Shown here in pieces: positions 1-9,235 of a DNA stretch of 64,000 nucleotides. The stretch spans positions 1,488,001 to 1,552,000 of the forward strand of contig NZ_JAMQJY010000001.1 of the NCBI RefSeq assembly GCF_023703085.1, written 5' to 3'. The notes below the pieces were generated by a model, which was not told where the DNA came from, made no database searches, and worked only from the letters and a program-made list of their open reading frames with translations. Every line of letters begins with the position of its first letter. The first letter of the stretch is position 1. Origin of the DNA: Alkalicoccobacillus plakortidis (GTDB lineage: Bacteria > Bacillota > Bacilli > Bacillales > Bacillaceae_D). Both the position numbers and the translations under genes were made by a program.

Positions 1-162
1 TTTGAAATCCTTGAGACGTTTGTTGATGAGAACTTAGATGATTCATTAGATGTATTTATGGCTAATGATGGGTTTTTAGGAGTTTTGTATACTCCAGATG
101 AAGGCATTAAGAATATCATTCGATTTAAAGATATGCATGAAGCTGCTGCTTATTTAAATTAA
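1..162 (+). CDS. 3' end of an unidentified gene
   Basis: The reading frame is open from the first base and ends with TAA at 160-162, giving the last 53 residues of a protein whose start lies outside the window. The tail is acidic and mixed in character (DENLDDSLDVFM, then KDMHEAAAYLN) with no membrane segment. I do not recognise the family. A strong hairpin terminator follows directly, which supports this being a true gene end. Confidence 0.6.
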   Translation, partial: FEILETFVDENLDDSLDVFMANDGFLGVLYTPDEGIKNIIRFKDMHEAAAYLN

Positions 163-169
163 CAAATAA

Positions 170-211
170 AAGTCTAACCTACCATTTATGATGAGGGTTA
201 GACTTTTTTAT
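170..211. terminator. Rho-independent terminator
   Basis: A 10-bp perfect stem (AAGTCTAACC with GGTTAGACTT) is followed by a T-run on the + strand and has an A-run before it. It can therefore serve both the gene ending at 162 and the minus-strand gene ending at 219. Confidence 0.85.
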
Positions 212-218
212 TTGTCTA

Positions 219-425
219 TTAAGTAATATTGATATCATAATCCCCAACTGTTTCATTTTTCTTTATTAACTGTCCATCATTCACCATACTATCAATGATT
301 TCATAAGCCTCAAATGATTCTATGTTTCTTGATTCGATGATCTTTTCGGCTACTTCAACTTTTGTTGTCGTTCCGTTATGAATAATCTCTAATATCTCTT
401 CTTCAATCTTCGCTTTTTCAGCCAT
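219..425 (-). CDS. Small hypothetical protein, winged-helix-like
   Basis: This 68-residue protein begins MAEKAKIEEEILEI. I chose the start at 425 because GGAGG lies 8 nt upstream. ATGs further upstream (440, 446) stay in frame but the first has no room for a ribosome-binding site. The charged helices followed by a short beta-rich end (GQLIKKNETVGDYDINIT) look like a small winged-helix fold, but no family is recognised and no DNA-binding role is claimed. It ends at the shared terminator. Confidence 0.6.
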   Translation of the reverse strand: MAEKAKIEEEILEIIHNGTTTKVEVAEKIIESRNIESFEAYEIIDSMVNDGQLIKKNETVGDYDINIT

Positions 426-586
426 CTGCAAAACCTCCATTTTCATCTCCTTATACCCTTATTCAGAATAGTAAAAACATAAAAAGCTGTAAAAAAAAAT
501 AGATCTTTTGATCCGGTATGTTTGTATGTTTTTAGTTTCTTTGTATTGGGTATAGATGTCTATCATATTATTTCAGGAGGTACATA

Positions 587-796
587 ATGAGTGTAACTAG
601 TAGCAAATTATTAGATGGATTTATCGCAGGACTACTAACGGCCTTTCTCCTTACTATGAAGGATTTAATGATGTATCAATCAGTAAACTGGACTCTTACC
701 TTAATCATCGCATCAGCTGTTCTTCTTCTTTTTTCAATCGTTCTTCCTTTTTTAAGAAGAAGACCTCAAACTCATCGTAGGAGAGTTGTTGGGTAG
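587..796 (+). CDS. Small membrane protein, unknown function
   Basis: 69 residues with a strong Shine-Dalgarno (AGGAGG) 7 nt before ATG. Two hydrophobic segments (about residues 8-25 and 36-56) are followed by a very basic tail (RRRPQTHRRRVV), so the tail should lie in the cytoplasm. It converges with the small gene at 799-936, only 2 bp away. I do not recognise the family. Confidence 0.65.
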   Translation: MSVTSSKLLDGFIAGLLTAFLLTMKDLMMYQSVNWTLTLIIASAVLLLFSIVLPFLRRRPQTHRRRVVG

Positions 797-798
797 GA

Positions 799-936
799 TC
801 ACTCTTTTTTACCAAGCTTCTCTCGCAAAAGATCAATTAATTCTTGATTTTGTTCATTTGCCTTGCTAAGTTTGCGTTCGATTGCAAACAATGTAGACAT
901 TAGCAAGGCAAATGCAATAATGATCATAATAAACAA
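799..936 (-). CDS. Small single-pass membrane protein with coiled coil
   Basis: A 45-residue frame starting at TTG 936, with AGAGGTG about 6 nt upstream. An in-frame ATG at 927 is too far from that site. One hydrophobic segment (FIMIIIAFALLMSTLFAI) is followed by a charged heptad-like helix (ERKLSKANEQNQELIDLLREK). This is a common layout for tiny Bacillus membrane-anchored coiled-coil proteins of unknown role. The call rests on layout and ribosome-binding site only. Confidence 0.5.
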   Translation of the reverse strand: MFIMIIIAFALLMSTLFAIERKLSKANEQNQELIDLLREKLGKKE

Positions 937-961
937 ACTCTCACCTCTCACCTCTTACCTA

Positions 962-1396
962 TCAACGATTTTCCTGCCACAACACACAGCCTGCTTCACT
1001 ATGTTTCGTTTCTTCTGTTATGTCGTAGCTAACCTCATTAGAATGTATCTTTACATCCTTCTCACAAAACTGTTTAACGTGCTTCCCTTCTTTTGACAAA
1101 CCATAATAATAGAAGACATCTGGTTCATCTTTAAAAGTAACCTTATATTGTCCTTGATAATAGTCATGATTGATAAGATATTTAGGCTCCGTATAGGTCG
1201 ATTCAATAAGATCTCGATCTTTGTATCCTTGTTCAGACAAATGGTCTGGAACATGTTGATTCATTAACCATTGGGTATAAGGATTTCCGTTGTTTACTGC
1301 GTAAATGATGCCAATTGGGATGAATATGATAATTACTACAGCCACAATAATGAATAGGAAAAGAATAGTTCTTACGCTTTTCTCAATTCGAAACAT
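962..1396 (-). CDS. DUF3139-like membrane-anchored protein
   Basis: 144 residues. The start at 1396 has AAAGGTGG 7 nt upstream; an earlier ATG lacks a site. One N-terminal transmembrane helix (about residues 10-34) is followed by an extracytoplasmic domain with a YKVTFKDEPDVFYYYG stretch typical of DUF3139 proteins, and two cysteines (one in QFCEKD, one near the end) that could form a disulfide. Function is unknown in the family. The family assignment comes from remembered pattern similarity, not a search. Confidence 0.6.
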   Translation of the reverse strand: MFRIEKSVRTILFLFIIVAVVIIIFIPIGIIYAVNNGNPYTQWLMNQHVPDHLSEQGYKDRDLIESTYTEPKYLINHDYYQGQYKVTFKDEPDVFYYYGLSKEGKHVKQFCEKDVKIHSNEVSYDITEETKHSEAGCVLWQENR

Positions 1397-1449
1397 CACA
1401 CGACCACCTTTTTTACATATCATACCACTTACATGTAGAAAGTTGTATT

Positions 1450-1491
1450 AAAAAAACAGCAAACGACCCTAAGTTTAGTTTAGGATCGTTC
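1450..1491 (-). terminator. Rho-independent terminator
   Basis: A stem (AACGATCCTAA with one mismatch against its partner) is followed on the minus strand by TTTGCTG and a T-run. It lies downstream of the small minus-strand gene at 1535-1693. Confidence 0.7.
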
Positions 1492-1534
1492 GCCTTTATG
1501 GGTATCCGTATACATCTATTTCAGCTTTATTAAT

Positions 1535-1693
1535 CTAAATAAATCTATCTAAAATAAACCAAAAAACAGCACCCACGATTCCTGCTACTAACGACGTAAC
1601 AACGGTTTCTAGCTGTAATTTTTTGTGTTTAACCACATCTAAAATAATCCATCCTAAAAAGATGGCCACGCCAAATATAATTGCTGTGCTCAT
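1535..1693 (-). CDS. Small two-helix membrane protein
   Basis: 52 residues, beginning MSTAIIFGVAIFLGW and ending FWFILDRFI. Two hydrophobic helices are separated by a short basic linker (VVKHKKLQLE). The site before the ATG is modest (GTGGGGA). The frame ends just before a hairpin terminator. I do not recognise a family. Confidence 0.6.
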   Translation of the reverse strand: MSTAIIFGVAIFLGWIILDVVKHKKLQLETVVTSLVAGIVGAVFWFILDRFI

Positions 1694-1754
1694 CGATTTC
1701 CCCACTCTACACTGTTTTTGTCAGTGTAACAGGTAGGGACTCTAAAGACAATTC

Positions 1755-2171
1755 TTATGGAAGAAGCAGCGACTCCACTTCTTTAATAAGATTTTGAGCG
1801 ACGGGTACATATTTCTCATCAACTTCCCCGTCTTTTTTTACGGGCTCGGAAAATTGGTTAACAATACTGCTTACTTGTAAAGGGACAGAACCACTTGAGG
1901 TATAGTCATCAAGGTCATCTTGATATTGATGAGCGAGGATAAATGGTGTATCTAGTGTGACAGTTGTTCCTTTTTGTCCTAACTCTCCATATTTCGTATG
2001 GAACGGGATTCGAAGAACAGTATAACCGTTTTCTTGATCGATTGTGTAATCCAGGTATCCATGATCATATTCCCAATTACTTCCGATCGTATATCCAATT
2101 GGTTTTAACTGATCTTCAAGTAATGCTAGCTTAAAGGTTTCCCCTATAATTGATGATTGTAGTGGAATCAT
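1755..2171 (-). CDS. yugN: YugN-like family protein
   Basis: 138 residues beginning MIPLQSSIIGETF, a soluble protein with no signal peptide or membrane segment. B. subtilis YugN starts the same way and sits in the same place just upstream of pgi, so synteny and sequence agree. Function is unknown in the family. AAAGGAG lies 9 nt before the ATG. The gene is monocistronic here, with small unknown genes between it and pgi. Confidence 0.8.
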   Translation of the reverse strand: MIPLQSSIIGETFKLALLEDQLKPIGYTIGSNWEYDHGYLDYTIDQENGYTVLRIPFHTKYGELGQKGTTVTLDTPFILAHQYQDDLDDYTSSGSVPLQVSSIVNQFSEPVKKDGEVDEKYVPVAQNLIKEVESLLLP

Positions 2172-2324
2172 AATTCATTTCTCCTTTTAAAAATAGTAGT
2201 CGTTTTAGTATCTCTAAAAAGGAGTTGTTTATGTGATTGGTGAATTATGTAGAGCAAGAGGAGTTGCGGAAGGGATTGTTATGTAATAGAGAGCAGTACT
2301 CTCTAATTGAGCTAATTCTGAAGG

Positions 2325-2483
2325 TCATTCAACCGGCAATTGATCATGAGTTAGAATATCTTCATAGAATATAATGTCTGCTTGTATACAGGCTTTTAAA
2401 TTATCACTCGTTGCTTCCTGATATTCTGACTTTAGCTTCATTAACTCACGTGTGAACATATAAACATCATGTTGTTTAATCAT
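2325..2483 (-). CDS. Small hypothetical protein
   Basis: A 52-residue frame (starts MIKQHDVYMFTRELMK, ends THDQLPVE) preceded by GGAGAGGGACATA directly before ATG 2483. It is mainly helical and charged, with no membrane segment, and includes a YQEATSDNLKACIQADI stretch. It lies between yugN and pgi. No family recognised. Confidence 0.55.
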   Translation of the reverse strand: MIKQHDVYMFTRELMKLKSEYQEATSDNLKACIQADIIFYEDILTHDQLPVE

Positions 2484-2647
2484 TATGTCCCTCTCCTAAA
2501 TCGTTATTCCCATTAATATAGGTATTCCCCAATTTCTTTTTTTTACACGTATATTTCCGAATTCTATACTGAGTGCCTCAATAGATTGTGACGATTAATT
2601 GGTGTACACTATTCTTATGGAATATTTTTTACGGAAGGAAACTCACC

Positions 2648-2803
2648 ATGATGAAAAATGCTGAAGGTTTAGGAATGGTTGCTGGATTGGTCATTGGAAT
2701 GACTATTGGCATCACCACTGAAAATATTGCTTTAGGAATAGGCGTAGGCATAGCGATTGGAGTTATTGCCTCTGTACTATTTTCAAGAAAAAAAGAACAG
2801 TAA
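2648..2803 (+). CDS. Small glycine-rich membrane protein
   Basis: 51 residues starting MMKNAEGLGMV, with GGAAGGA 8 nt upstream. The body is almost entirely hydrophobic and carries regularly spaced glycines (GLVIGMTIGITT..GIGVGIAIGV), a glycine-zipper-like pattern of two packed helices, ending in a basic FSRKKEQ tail. The function is unknown. It ends at a hairpin shared with pgi. Confidence 0.6.
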   Translation: MMKNAEGLGMVAGLVIGMTIGITTENIALGIGVGIAIGVIASVLFSRKKEQ

Positions 2804-2805
2804 TA

Positions 2806-2836
2806 AAAAACGCAGCCGATTTAAGCTGCGTTTTCT
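2806..2836. terminator. Bidirectional terminator
   Basis: Stem AACGCAGC/GCTGCGTT with A-run and T-run on the two sides, between the convergent ends of the small + strand gene and pgi. Confidence 0.85.
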
Positions 2837-2843
2837 TAATTTC

Positions 2844-4189
2844 TTATAGTCTTTTTTCAAGCTCTTCTTTTTCTTTTTCATAACCTTTTTTACCAAGTAA
2901 TGCAAACATATTGCGTTTGTAATCTTCTACTCCAGGCTGGTTAAATGGATTTACACCTAATAGGTACCCACTAATGCCACACGCTTTTTCAAAGAAATAT
3001 ACTAGGTATCCAAAGTGATATTCATTAAGTTCTGGAATGTTTACCACAAGATTTGGAACGCCACCATCCGTATGAGCTAGCATAGTGCCTTGGAAAGCTT
3101 TTTTATTTACAAAGTCCATTGTTTGTCCTGAGATGTAGTTTAAGCCATCAAGATCGGAATCCGCTTTCTCGATTACAATCTCTTCACGAACACTTTGAAC
3201 GTTTAATACAGTTTCAAATAGGTTTCTACGTCCATCCTGCACATATTGTCCCATTGAATGTAGATCTGTTGAGAAGTCAACGGATGCTGGAATAGACCTT
3301 TGTGATCCTTTCCTTCGCTTTCACCAAAGAGCTGTTTCCACCACTCTGATACAAAGTGTAAGGAAGGCTCATAGTTCACAAATAGCTCTGTTGTTTTACC
3401 TTTGTTATAAAGAAGATTGCGAATCGCAGCATATTGATAGGCTTCATTCTCTTCTAGTTTTGGATTGCTATAAGCTTTTCTCGCAGCTGCTGCGCCTTCA
3501 AGCATTGACTGAATGTTTAAGCCGCTTACTGCAATTGGAAGCAAACCTACAGCCGTCAGTACGGAGAAACGTCCACCAACATCATCTGGAATGACAAACG
3601 ATTCATAGCCTTCTTCTGTAGCTAATGTCTTTAGAGCACCTCTTTTGCTATCAGTTGTTGCATAGATACGTTTTCTCGCCTCTGACTTACCGTACTTCTG
3701 TTCAAGAAACTCACGGAATATGCGGAAGGCAATAGCTGGCTCTGTTGTTGTTCCTGATTTAGAAATCACATTTACAGATACATCCTTGTCACCAAGAAGA
3801 TCAAACAGGTCTTTTACATAAGTAGAGCTAATATTTTGTCCGACAAAAAAGATTTGTGGTGATTTACGATCTTCTGATGCCAGCGTGTTATAAAAGCTAT
3901 GTGTCAACGCTTCAATTGCTGCGCGAGCACCTAAGTAAGATCCGCCAATCCCGACAACTAACAAGACATCAGAGTCTTTACGGATTTTTGTTGCTGCTTT
4001 TTCAATTCGTGCAAACTCTTCTTTATCATAATTAACAGGAAGGTCAATCCAACCTAAGTAGTCGTTCCCTGCTCCTGTGCCATTATGTAAAGAATGATGC
4101 GCTGCCTCTACTGCTGGTGCTAAGTTTTGAACTTCTTGTTCATTAAAGAAAGATAGTGCTTGCGAATATTGAAATGTAACGTTCTCCAT
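2844..4189 (-). CDS. pgi: Glucose-6-phosphate isomerase (frameshift, likely artefact)
   Basis: Interconverts glucose-6-phosphate and fructose-6-phosphate in glycolysis. The N-terminal frame (to about 3291) carries the sugar-isomerase core, including [27 protein letters not shown] and [14 protein letters not shown]. The C-terminal frame resumes at [16 protein letters not shown] and runs to the stop. Restoring one G in GCTGG at 3286-3290 gives one continuous protein of about 448 residues, the usual length for Bacillus. Start ATG 4189 has GGGAGG about 10 nt upstream. The neighbours yugN and yugJ match the B. subtilis order. I judge the frameshift a sequence error rather than a pseudogene. Confidence 0.9.
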
Positions 4190-4277
4190 CTTTGAAGAAC
4201 CTCCCTTAATCTCTAGTATGTATATATATTAACTTTACCGAACAGGCTTACAAAAAACAAGAGTAACAAATGGTAAA

Positions 4278-4299
4278 ATGGCGGGATTAAACCCGCCAT
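4278..4299 (-). terminator. Terminator of the alcohol dehydrogenase gene
   Basis: Perfect 8-bp stem ATGGCGGG/CCCGCCAT with a 6-nt loop, followed on the minus strand by a short T-rich stretch. It lies 10 bp after the stop of the dehydrogenase gene. Confidence 0.7.
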
Positions 4300-4308
4300 C
4301 AACTGAAA

Positions 4309-5469
4309 TTATAAAGCAGCAGTAAGTATTTTTGCTGTAGCTTCTTTATCTAACACTGCATATCGACCAAACTCACCATTTGCAGCCGCAATACCTGCCA
4401 TGCGATCCACTTGGCTCTCATCAATATCGTAATCGGCTAGTCGGTTTGGTGCACCAAGGCTTGTCCAGAATTCGCTTAGCTTTTGAATTCCTTCCTCTGC
4501 AATTTCTTTATCCGTTTTTCCTTCTGGATCCACATCAAAAACTCTAACTGCAAGCTGCACGTGAGGTTTTGGGTTGTCATCAATACTATTTCTTAACCAA
4601 TGAGGGAAGATAATAGCGAGTCCTCCTGCATGAGGGATATCGGATACAGCGGACACAGCATGCTCGATGTTGTGTGATCCCCAATCTCCTCTTGCACCCA
4701 TTTGTGTGACACCATTTAGAGCCATTGTTCCACAATATAAAATGGTTCCACGGTGTTCCAGGTTGTCAGGGTCTTCGAGAAGCTTAGGTGCTGTTTCAAT
4801 AACTGTTTTTAGGATAGATTCACAGATACGATCCTGAAGTGGTGTGTTCTCTACACGATTAAAATATGCCTCAAGCACGTGGCTCATCATATCAACCATT
4901 CCATAAACGGTTTGGTCGCGCGGAACCGATACTGTGTTTTTAGGATCAAGAATAGAGAATGTAGGGAATGAATATGGACTTCCCCAACCAATTTTCTCGT
5001 TTGTATCCCAGTTTGTGATAACAGACCCTGCGTTCATTTCAGATCCAGTTGCCGCAAGAGTAAGGATCGTTCCAAATGGAAGGGCACCAGTTGCTGTTTC
5101 TTTTTTCGTAATGATATCCCAAATATCCCCTTCATAACGAGCTCCTACAGCAATCGCTTTTGTTGCGTCGATAACACTACCCCCACCTACTGCAAGGATA
5201 AATTCAATATCATTCTCCTTACATAGCTCAATACCTCGACGAACGGTTTTTAGACGTGGGTTCGGTTCAATACCTGCTAACTCCGTCACATTGGCTCCAG
5301 CCTGCTGTAGCTGATCTATTGTTTTATCATACAAGCCATTTTTCTTGATACTACCTCCGCCATAAACAAGCAAAATTTTAGCATCTTTTGGTAACTGGGC
5401 TGCAAGTTCATTTGTTTGATCAATTCCATATATAAGTCTTGTTGGGTTATAAAACGTAAATGTTTCCAT
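4309..5469 (-). CDS. yugJ: Iron-dependent alcohol (butanol) dehydrogenase, YugJ-type
   Basis: 386 residues, the normal length for group III iron-containing alcohol dehydrogenases; these reduce aldehydes with NAD(P)H. Visible are the nucleotide-binding GGGSIKKNG and [15 protein letters not shown] segments and the metal ligands in [10 protein letters not shown] and [20 protein letters not shown] (one Asp and three His). The ribosome-binding site GAGGAGG is 7 nt before ATG. B. subtilis has yugJ/yugK at this place, next to pgi. The physiological substrate cannot be read from the sequence. Confidence 0.9.
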   Translation of the reverse strand: METFTFYNPTRLIYGIDQTNELAAQLPKDAKILLVYGGGSIKKNGLYDKTIDQLQQAGANVTELAGIEPNPRLKTVRRGIELCKENDIEFILAVGGGSVIDATKAIAVGARYEGDIWDIITKKETATGALPFGTILTLAATGSEMNAGSVITNWDTNEKIGWGSPYSFPTFSILDPKNTVSVPRDQTVYGMVDMMSHVLEAYFNRVENTPLQDRICESILKTVIETAPKLLEDPDNLEHRGTILYCGTMALNGVTQMGARGDWGSHNIEHAVSAVSDIPHAGGLAIIFPHWLRNSIDDNPKPHVQLAVRVFDVDPEGKTDKEIAEEGIQKLSEFWTSLGAPNRLADYDIDESQVDRMAGIAAANGEFGRYAVLDKEATAKILTAAL

Positions 5470-5676
5470 GAATGTACCTCCTCTTTCCTTCTATAGATAT
5501 CCTAATCAGTTCTCTACTGTATGTAAAGAATTATGCTTGAGGCTATAGTGTGACCAATCAAATTAAGAAGTAATCATCCACCATGCATAATTTTGCCCTT
5601 AGTTTCTCATTCTAATGAAGAAGCACACCCTCACATCGACGGTTGTGCAAATCCTACAACAACGGAGGTGATTGAT

Positions 5677-5904
5677 GTGAGTGGCATTCAACGGACTGCT
5701 CTTGTACTAGCCATTATTGGAGCAATCAACTGGGGACTTATTGGTTTTTTCCGATTTGACTTAGTCGCAGCTTTATTTGGCGGTCAAGCAGCGGCATTCT
5801 CAAGAGTAATATATGCTTTAGTTGGATTAGCAGGGCTTTATTGTATTTCAATTCTGTTCAAGCCCGATGAAGAAATTGAACGGATTCCTGAAACCGAACG
5901 TTAA
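5677..5904 (+). CDS. yuzA: DUF378 small membrane protein YuzA
   Basis: 75 residues from GTG 5677, which has GGAGG 8 nt upstream. An in-frame ATG at 5593 would add 28 hydrophilic residues with no ribosome-binding site. Two hydrophobic helices (TALVLAIIGAINWGLIGFF and VIYALVGLAGLYCISILF) surround FDLVAALFGG, the DUF378 signature. B. subtilis yuzA lies at the same spot before yugI. Function unknown. Confidence 0.85.
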   Translation: MSGIQRTALVLAIIGAINWGLIGFFRFDLVAALFGGQAAAFSRVIYALVGLAGLYCISILFKPDEEIERIPETER

Positions 5905-6013
5905 TGGATAAATGGCATAGAGGTGTACATTGGTACGCCTCTATTTTTGTTTTAAAAAAAGCGCTATAGTAGAAGTATAAGGTGAACATATAAAAGACAT
6001 TTGAGAATTGAGA

Positions 6014-6160
6014 TTCTGCAGTTTCTCCGCTACCGGGATGGGGGGCACGCTTTCCGTGGGAGGGCGTTAAACTAAACCGGCTACGCCGTTTCATTTTAAC
6101 CTTGCCCTTTAGTCCCGTTGGAGTCGGCCTCCCCCATCCCGTCCGCTTGTGAGAGCTTCT
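6014..6160. repeat. GC-rich imperfect palindrome (intergenic repeat-like)
   Basis: A block much richer in G+C than its surroundings. CGGGATGGGGG at 6034-6044 faces CCCCCATCCCG at 6131-6141. Inside this pair GTGGGAGGGC faces GCCCTTTAGTCCC, and a small CGGCTACGCCG hairpin sits near the centre. The layout recalls the extragenic palindromic repeats scattered in Bacillaceae genomes. That resemblance is from memory and was not searched. No coding frame is supported here. Confidence 0.6.
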
Positions 6161-6610
6161 TGCATGCTTACTAGCTAAATTTACTTGGTTGATTTATTTA
6201 GTGTTTATTAGTAACAAACCGAGATAGTGCGCGAATGGATCTAAAATAAAAAGCAATCTACGCACAAGAAAGAGAAAATTCCCTACGTGACCTGCAAGAA
6301 TACGATGCTAAAATGTATGTATTCATTTATTAGAAATAACTCGAAGTACGATTACTCGTACGTTTAAACAGAAAATACTCTTTTGCCTATCTTATTAAAA
6401 GTTCTTGGAAATAAGTAAACGAATGAATAGCAAGACTAACAATTTGAATCAATGCACCAAGCTACAGTAGACCTTAGCTAACTTGTAGTTAACTCAAGCA
6501 CTTAATAATCAGCCCAAACAACCGTAGGAATTAGTCTGACCTATCTCCCCCCCAGGTGCGAAGTGTGTGTTCGAAGTAATATTGAAACATTTTAATACTC
6601 GCCTCTATTC
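6161..6610. other. Long stretch without recognisable gene
   Basis: No frame with a start, ribosome-binding site and plausible protein was found on either strand. There is a C-run at 6546-6553. It may be decayed sequence linked to the adjacent palindromic repeat. Confidence 0.5.
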
Positions 6611-6612
6611 CA

Positions 6613-6647
6613 AAAAAAAAGAGCCTCTACATAAGTAGAAACTCTTT
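6613..6647 (-). terminator. Terminator of yugI
   Basis: Stem AGAGTTTCTAC with GTAGAGGCTCT (one internal mismatch pair) followed by nine T on the minus strand, 17 bp after the yugI stop. Confidence 0.85.
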
Positions 6648-6663
6648 TGGTAAACGAGCAATA

Positions 6664-7095
6664 TTATTTCTTAGCACGTTTGTTAAGGTCTGCTTGGATC
6701 TCGTTAGACTGCTTCAACCACTCTTTAAGCTTGTCTTCAAGTGTGTTAAAGCCTTGCTTTTGTTGTTGCTGTTGTGGTTTACGTGAACCGCCACCACCGT
6801 AGCTTCCACCACCGCCGCCGCTTGGACGAGGTTTGCTCGCAGGACGAGCTGGTGCTTCTTGAGTAGCACGAATTGATAGAGAAATTTTTCCAGAGTTCTC
6901 ATCAACAGAGATAACTTTTACTTTCACTTCATCTCCAACTGTAAGAACATCATTGATATCCTTAACAAATCCGTGAGCCACCTCCGAAATGTGTACTAAT
7001 CCTTGTTTTTGCTCGTCAATTGCAACGAAAGCACCAAAAGGTTTAATACCTGTGATTTTTCCTTCGATGATACTTCCTACTTCATAATTAGCCAT
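6664..7095 (-). CDS. yugI: S1-domain RNA-binding protein YugI (general stress protein 13)
   Basis: 143 residues. Residues 1-75 form one S1 RNA-binding domain (YEVGSIIEGKITGIKPFGAFVAI, GLVHISEVAHGFV, KVKVISVDE.SGKISLSI). The rest is a low-complexity linker rich in Gly, Ser and Gln ending in a charged helix (LEDKLKEWLKQS). I chose the start at MANYEVG (7095), which is where B. subtilis YugI begins, with GGGAG about 10 nt upstream; an ATG two codons earlier is possible. The family associates with ribosomes or RNA; the exact role is unclear. Confidence 0.85.
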   Translation of the reverse strand: MANYEVGSIIEGKITGIKPFGAFVAIDEQKQGLVHISEVAHGFVKDINDVLTVGDEVKVKVISVDENSGKISLSIRATQEAPARPASKPRPSGGGGGSYGGGGSRKPQQQQQKQGFNTLEDKLKEWLKQSNEIQADLNKRAKK

Positions 7096-7242
7096 GCACA
7101 TACATCTCCCAACTATTTTTTAACCTTTTGATTTTAACATAGGTTTGTGATTTATGCAAAAAACGTTTAGCTCGAGCATTTTGCCCTTTTTTGGTCCTTA
7201 TTTTATCGTATAAACGGAATCTTATTAGCTTAAACCTTAAAT

Positions 7243-8381
7243 TTAGATTTCTAATCGGCCCTTTTTTAATCCTGCTTTTTGTAGGGTGATGTTAAGGTCA
7301 CGTTTTAACTGTTCAACCTTGTAAGCTTGACGCTTTTCAAGCAATGTAATGACTCGTCCAGACTTGCCCACTCGTCCAGTTCTGCCTGACCGATGTAAAT
7401 ATGAGTCTGCTTCAGATGGTGCATCTAATTGAATGATATGTGTCACATCATCTACATCTAAGCCACGAGCAGCTATGTCCGTTGCGACAAGAATATGTAA
7501 CTCTCCTTGTCTGAAAGCCTTTAGAACCTTTTCGCGTTCTTGTTTTGAACTATCTGATGACAAAGAAGCCGCTTTGAGCCCTCTGTATTTAAATTTTTCT
7601 GTAGTTTCGGTTAATCTTTCCAACTGATTCACGAATACGATTCCTTTTTGGATATCTTCTGCATAAATCAGTTTGCGCACCGTATCAATTTTGTCACGAG
7701 CTTCACATTCGACATAATAATGAGAGACCTGCTCTGTATTCACTAACTGACCAGTCGCTTCAATTTGAACGGTAAATGGAGCAAAGGTGGCCGTTTTTTC
7801 CGATAATGTTTCAGGAATGGTCGCCGATACAAATAAAAATTGTTTGTCCCTTCCAATTCGTTTAGAGATCTCAGTTACGGCGTCCCAGGAAGATTTCTCC
7901 GCAAGCATACGATCTGCTTCATCTACCGTTACACATAAAACGTCTTTTAACTTTAACTTCTTTAATTGAATCAGCTCTAATATGCGCCCAGGTGTGCCGA
8001 CTGCAATATGTGGCTTTTGCTTCTTAAGCTTGTCCAAGCTTGGCGATTAATATTTGCTCCACCTATAAATGCAGCAATTTCAAGCGGCTGATTTGCAGAT
8101 AGTTGTTTTGCGACTTCTAAAATTTGCATCGCAAGCTCCTGTGTAGGTGCGAGCACAACTGCTTGCAGGTTTTTTTCAGAAGCATCCACTCGAGTGAGGA
8201 TCGGTAATAAATAAGCTAAGGTTTTGCCTGTCCCTGTTTGTGAACGAGCAATAATACTCTGACCTTCCAACGCCTCTGGGATCATCTTCTGTTGAATATC
8301 TGTTGGTTCACTAATATTTATTTTGTTTAAGGACTCTTGTAGGAATTCAGGTAGTTGATCAAACGGAAATTTTGTACTCAT
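7243..8381 (-). CDS. yfmL: DEAD-box RNA helicase, YfmL-like (frameshift, likely artefact)
   Basis: The N-terminal frame carries the Q motif and Walker A (ARSQTGTGKTLAYLLP), APTQELA and GGANINRQ. The other frame continues with LDKLKKQKPHIAVGTPGRI, motif II DEADRM, SAT, and the helicase C domain (ATDIAARGLDVDDV, HRSGRTGRVGKSG). The break lies in CCAAGCTTGG at 8034-8043. Reading it as CCAGCTGG restores Arg-Gln-Leu-Asp-Lys and a protein of about 378 residues, the size of B. subtilis YfmL. The motif II residues DEAD are intact. Probably an RNA helicase acting in ribosome assembly or cold growth, as for YfmL; that role is by analogy. Confidence 0.85.
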
Positions 8382-8414
8382 ACATTCTCTGCCACACTTT
8401 CTATTCGTTCTATT

Positions 8415-9197
8415 TTACGACTCTACTTTACGTAGCTGTTCTGCTTCATTCTCTGTTAACAAACCCAGTTGATCAATAAAATCCTGCGCAAATGATCCAT
8501 ATCCTTGATTTTTTGTTTTGTCATACGCCTTCTCGGCAGCCGCCCCATAAAAGGAGACAGCATATGCTGCAGCTTCTGCATAGTCCGATTTATTTACAGT
8601 AGAAACAAATGCAGCAACTACCCCACCAAGTAAACATCCAGTTCCAACAACTTTGGTTAACCACTCATGTCCGTTAGAAACTAAATAGAGACGTTCTCCG
8701 TCTGTAATGGTGTCAACATCTCCTGTTAAAACGGCCACACAGGAATACTGCTCTGCAACCTTTTTGGCTACGGCTTGCTTATCTCCATCTAGAGAACCAT
8801 CTACTCCTTTTACCACACCACTCATGCCAACAAGAGCAGCCATTTCTCCAGCATTACCACGTACAATCGAAACATCTACTTCTTTAAGGATCTGGTGACA
8901 GATGTCCGTTCTAAAAGCAGTAGCTCCTGCTCCAACCGGGTCAAGAATGACAGGTTTTCCGGCTTTGTTTGCTGCTTTACCCGCCAAAATCATCGCTTCC
9001 GTTAATTCCACAGAAGGTGTTCCAATATTAAGCAATAGTGCACCTGCAGCCGTTGCCATATCCTGAACTTCTTCTTTGGCGTAGGCCATTACTGGTGATG
9101 AACCTATAGCCAGTAAGCCATTTGCTGTATACGTTGTGACAACCATATTAGTCATACAGTGGATAAGTGGATTCATTTCTTTTAATTGATTTAACAT
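8415..9197 (-). CDS. thiM: Hydroxyethylthiazole kinase ThiM
   Basis: 260 residues. Phosphorylates 4-methyl-5-(2-hydroxyethyl)thiazole in the salvage branch of thiamine synthesis. Family features seen are NPLIHCMTNMVVTTYTANGLLAIGSSPVMA at the N-terminus, LLLNIGTPS, KPVILDPVGAGAT, VRGNAGE and the catalytic-site VGTGCLLGG near residue 190. The start at 9197 has AAGGGGG about 8 nt upstream; upstream in-frame codons lack a site. No other thi gene and no TPP riboswitch are seen nearby, so it looks like a stand-alone salvage gene inserted between the helicase and alaT. Confidence 0.92.
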   Translation of the reverse strand: MLNQLKEMNPLIHCMTNMVVTTYTANGLLAIGSSPVMAYAKEEVQDMATAAGALLLNIGTPSVELTEAMILAGKAANKAGKPVILDPVGAGATAFRTDICHQILKEVDVSIVRGNAGEMAALVGMSGVVKGVDGSLDGDKQAVAKKVAEQYSCVAVLTGDVDTITDGERLYLVSNGHEWLTKVVGTGCLLGGVVAAFVSTVNKSDYAEAAAYAVSFYGAAAEKAYDKTKNQGYGSFAQDFIDQLGLLTENEAEQLRKVES

Positions 9198-9235
9198 TAG
9201 GATATCCCCCTTGGTACTGACACATGAAGAAACCA

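Noticed and set aside
863..1096. 77-codon + strand frame
   Set aside because: It runs antisense to the DUF3139-like gene and the small minus-strand gene, with no ribosome-binding site.
2233..2286. A 17-codon frame (GTG start, AAAGGAG upstream) between yugN and the next gene
   Set aside because: The site is good but the peptide is too short to separate from chance; no leader-attenuation structure seen.
5858..6094. 78-codon minus-strand frame over the GC-rich palindrome
   Set aside because: It reads through the end of yuzA and the repeat, with no site and no protein-like pattern.
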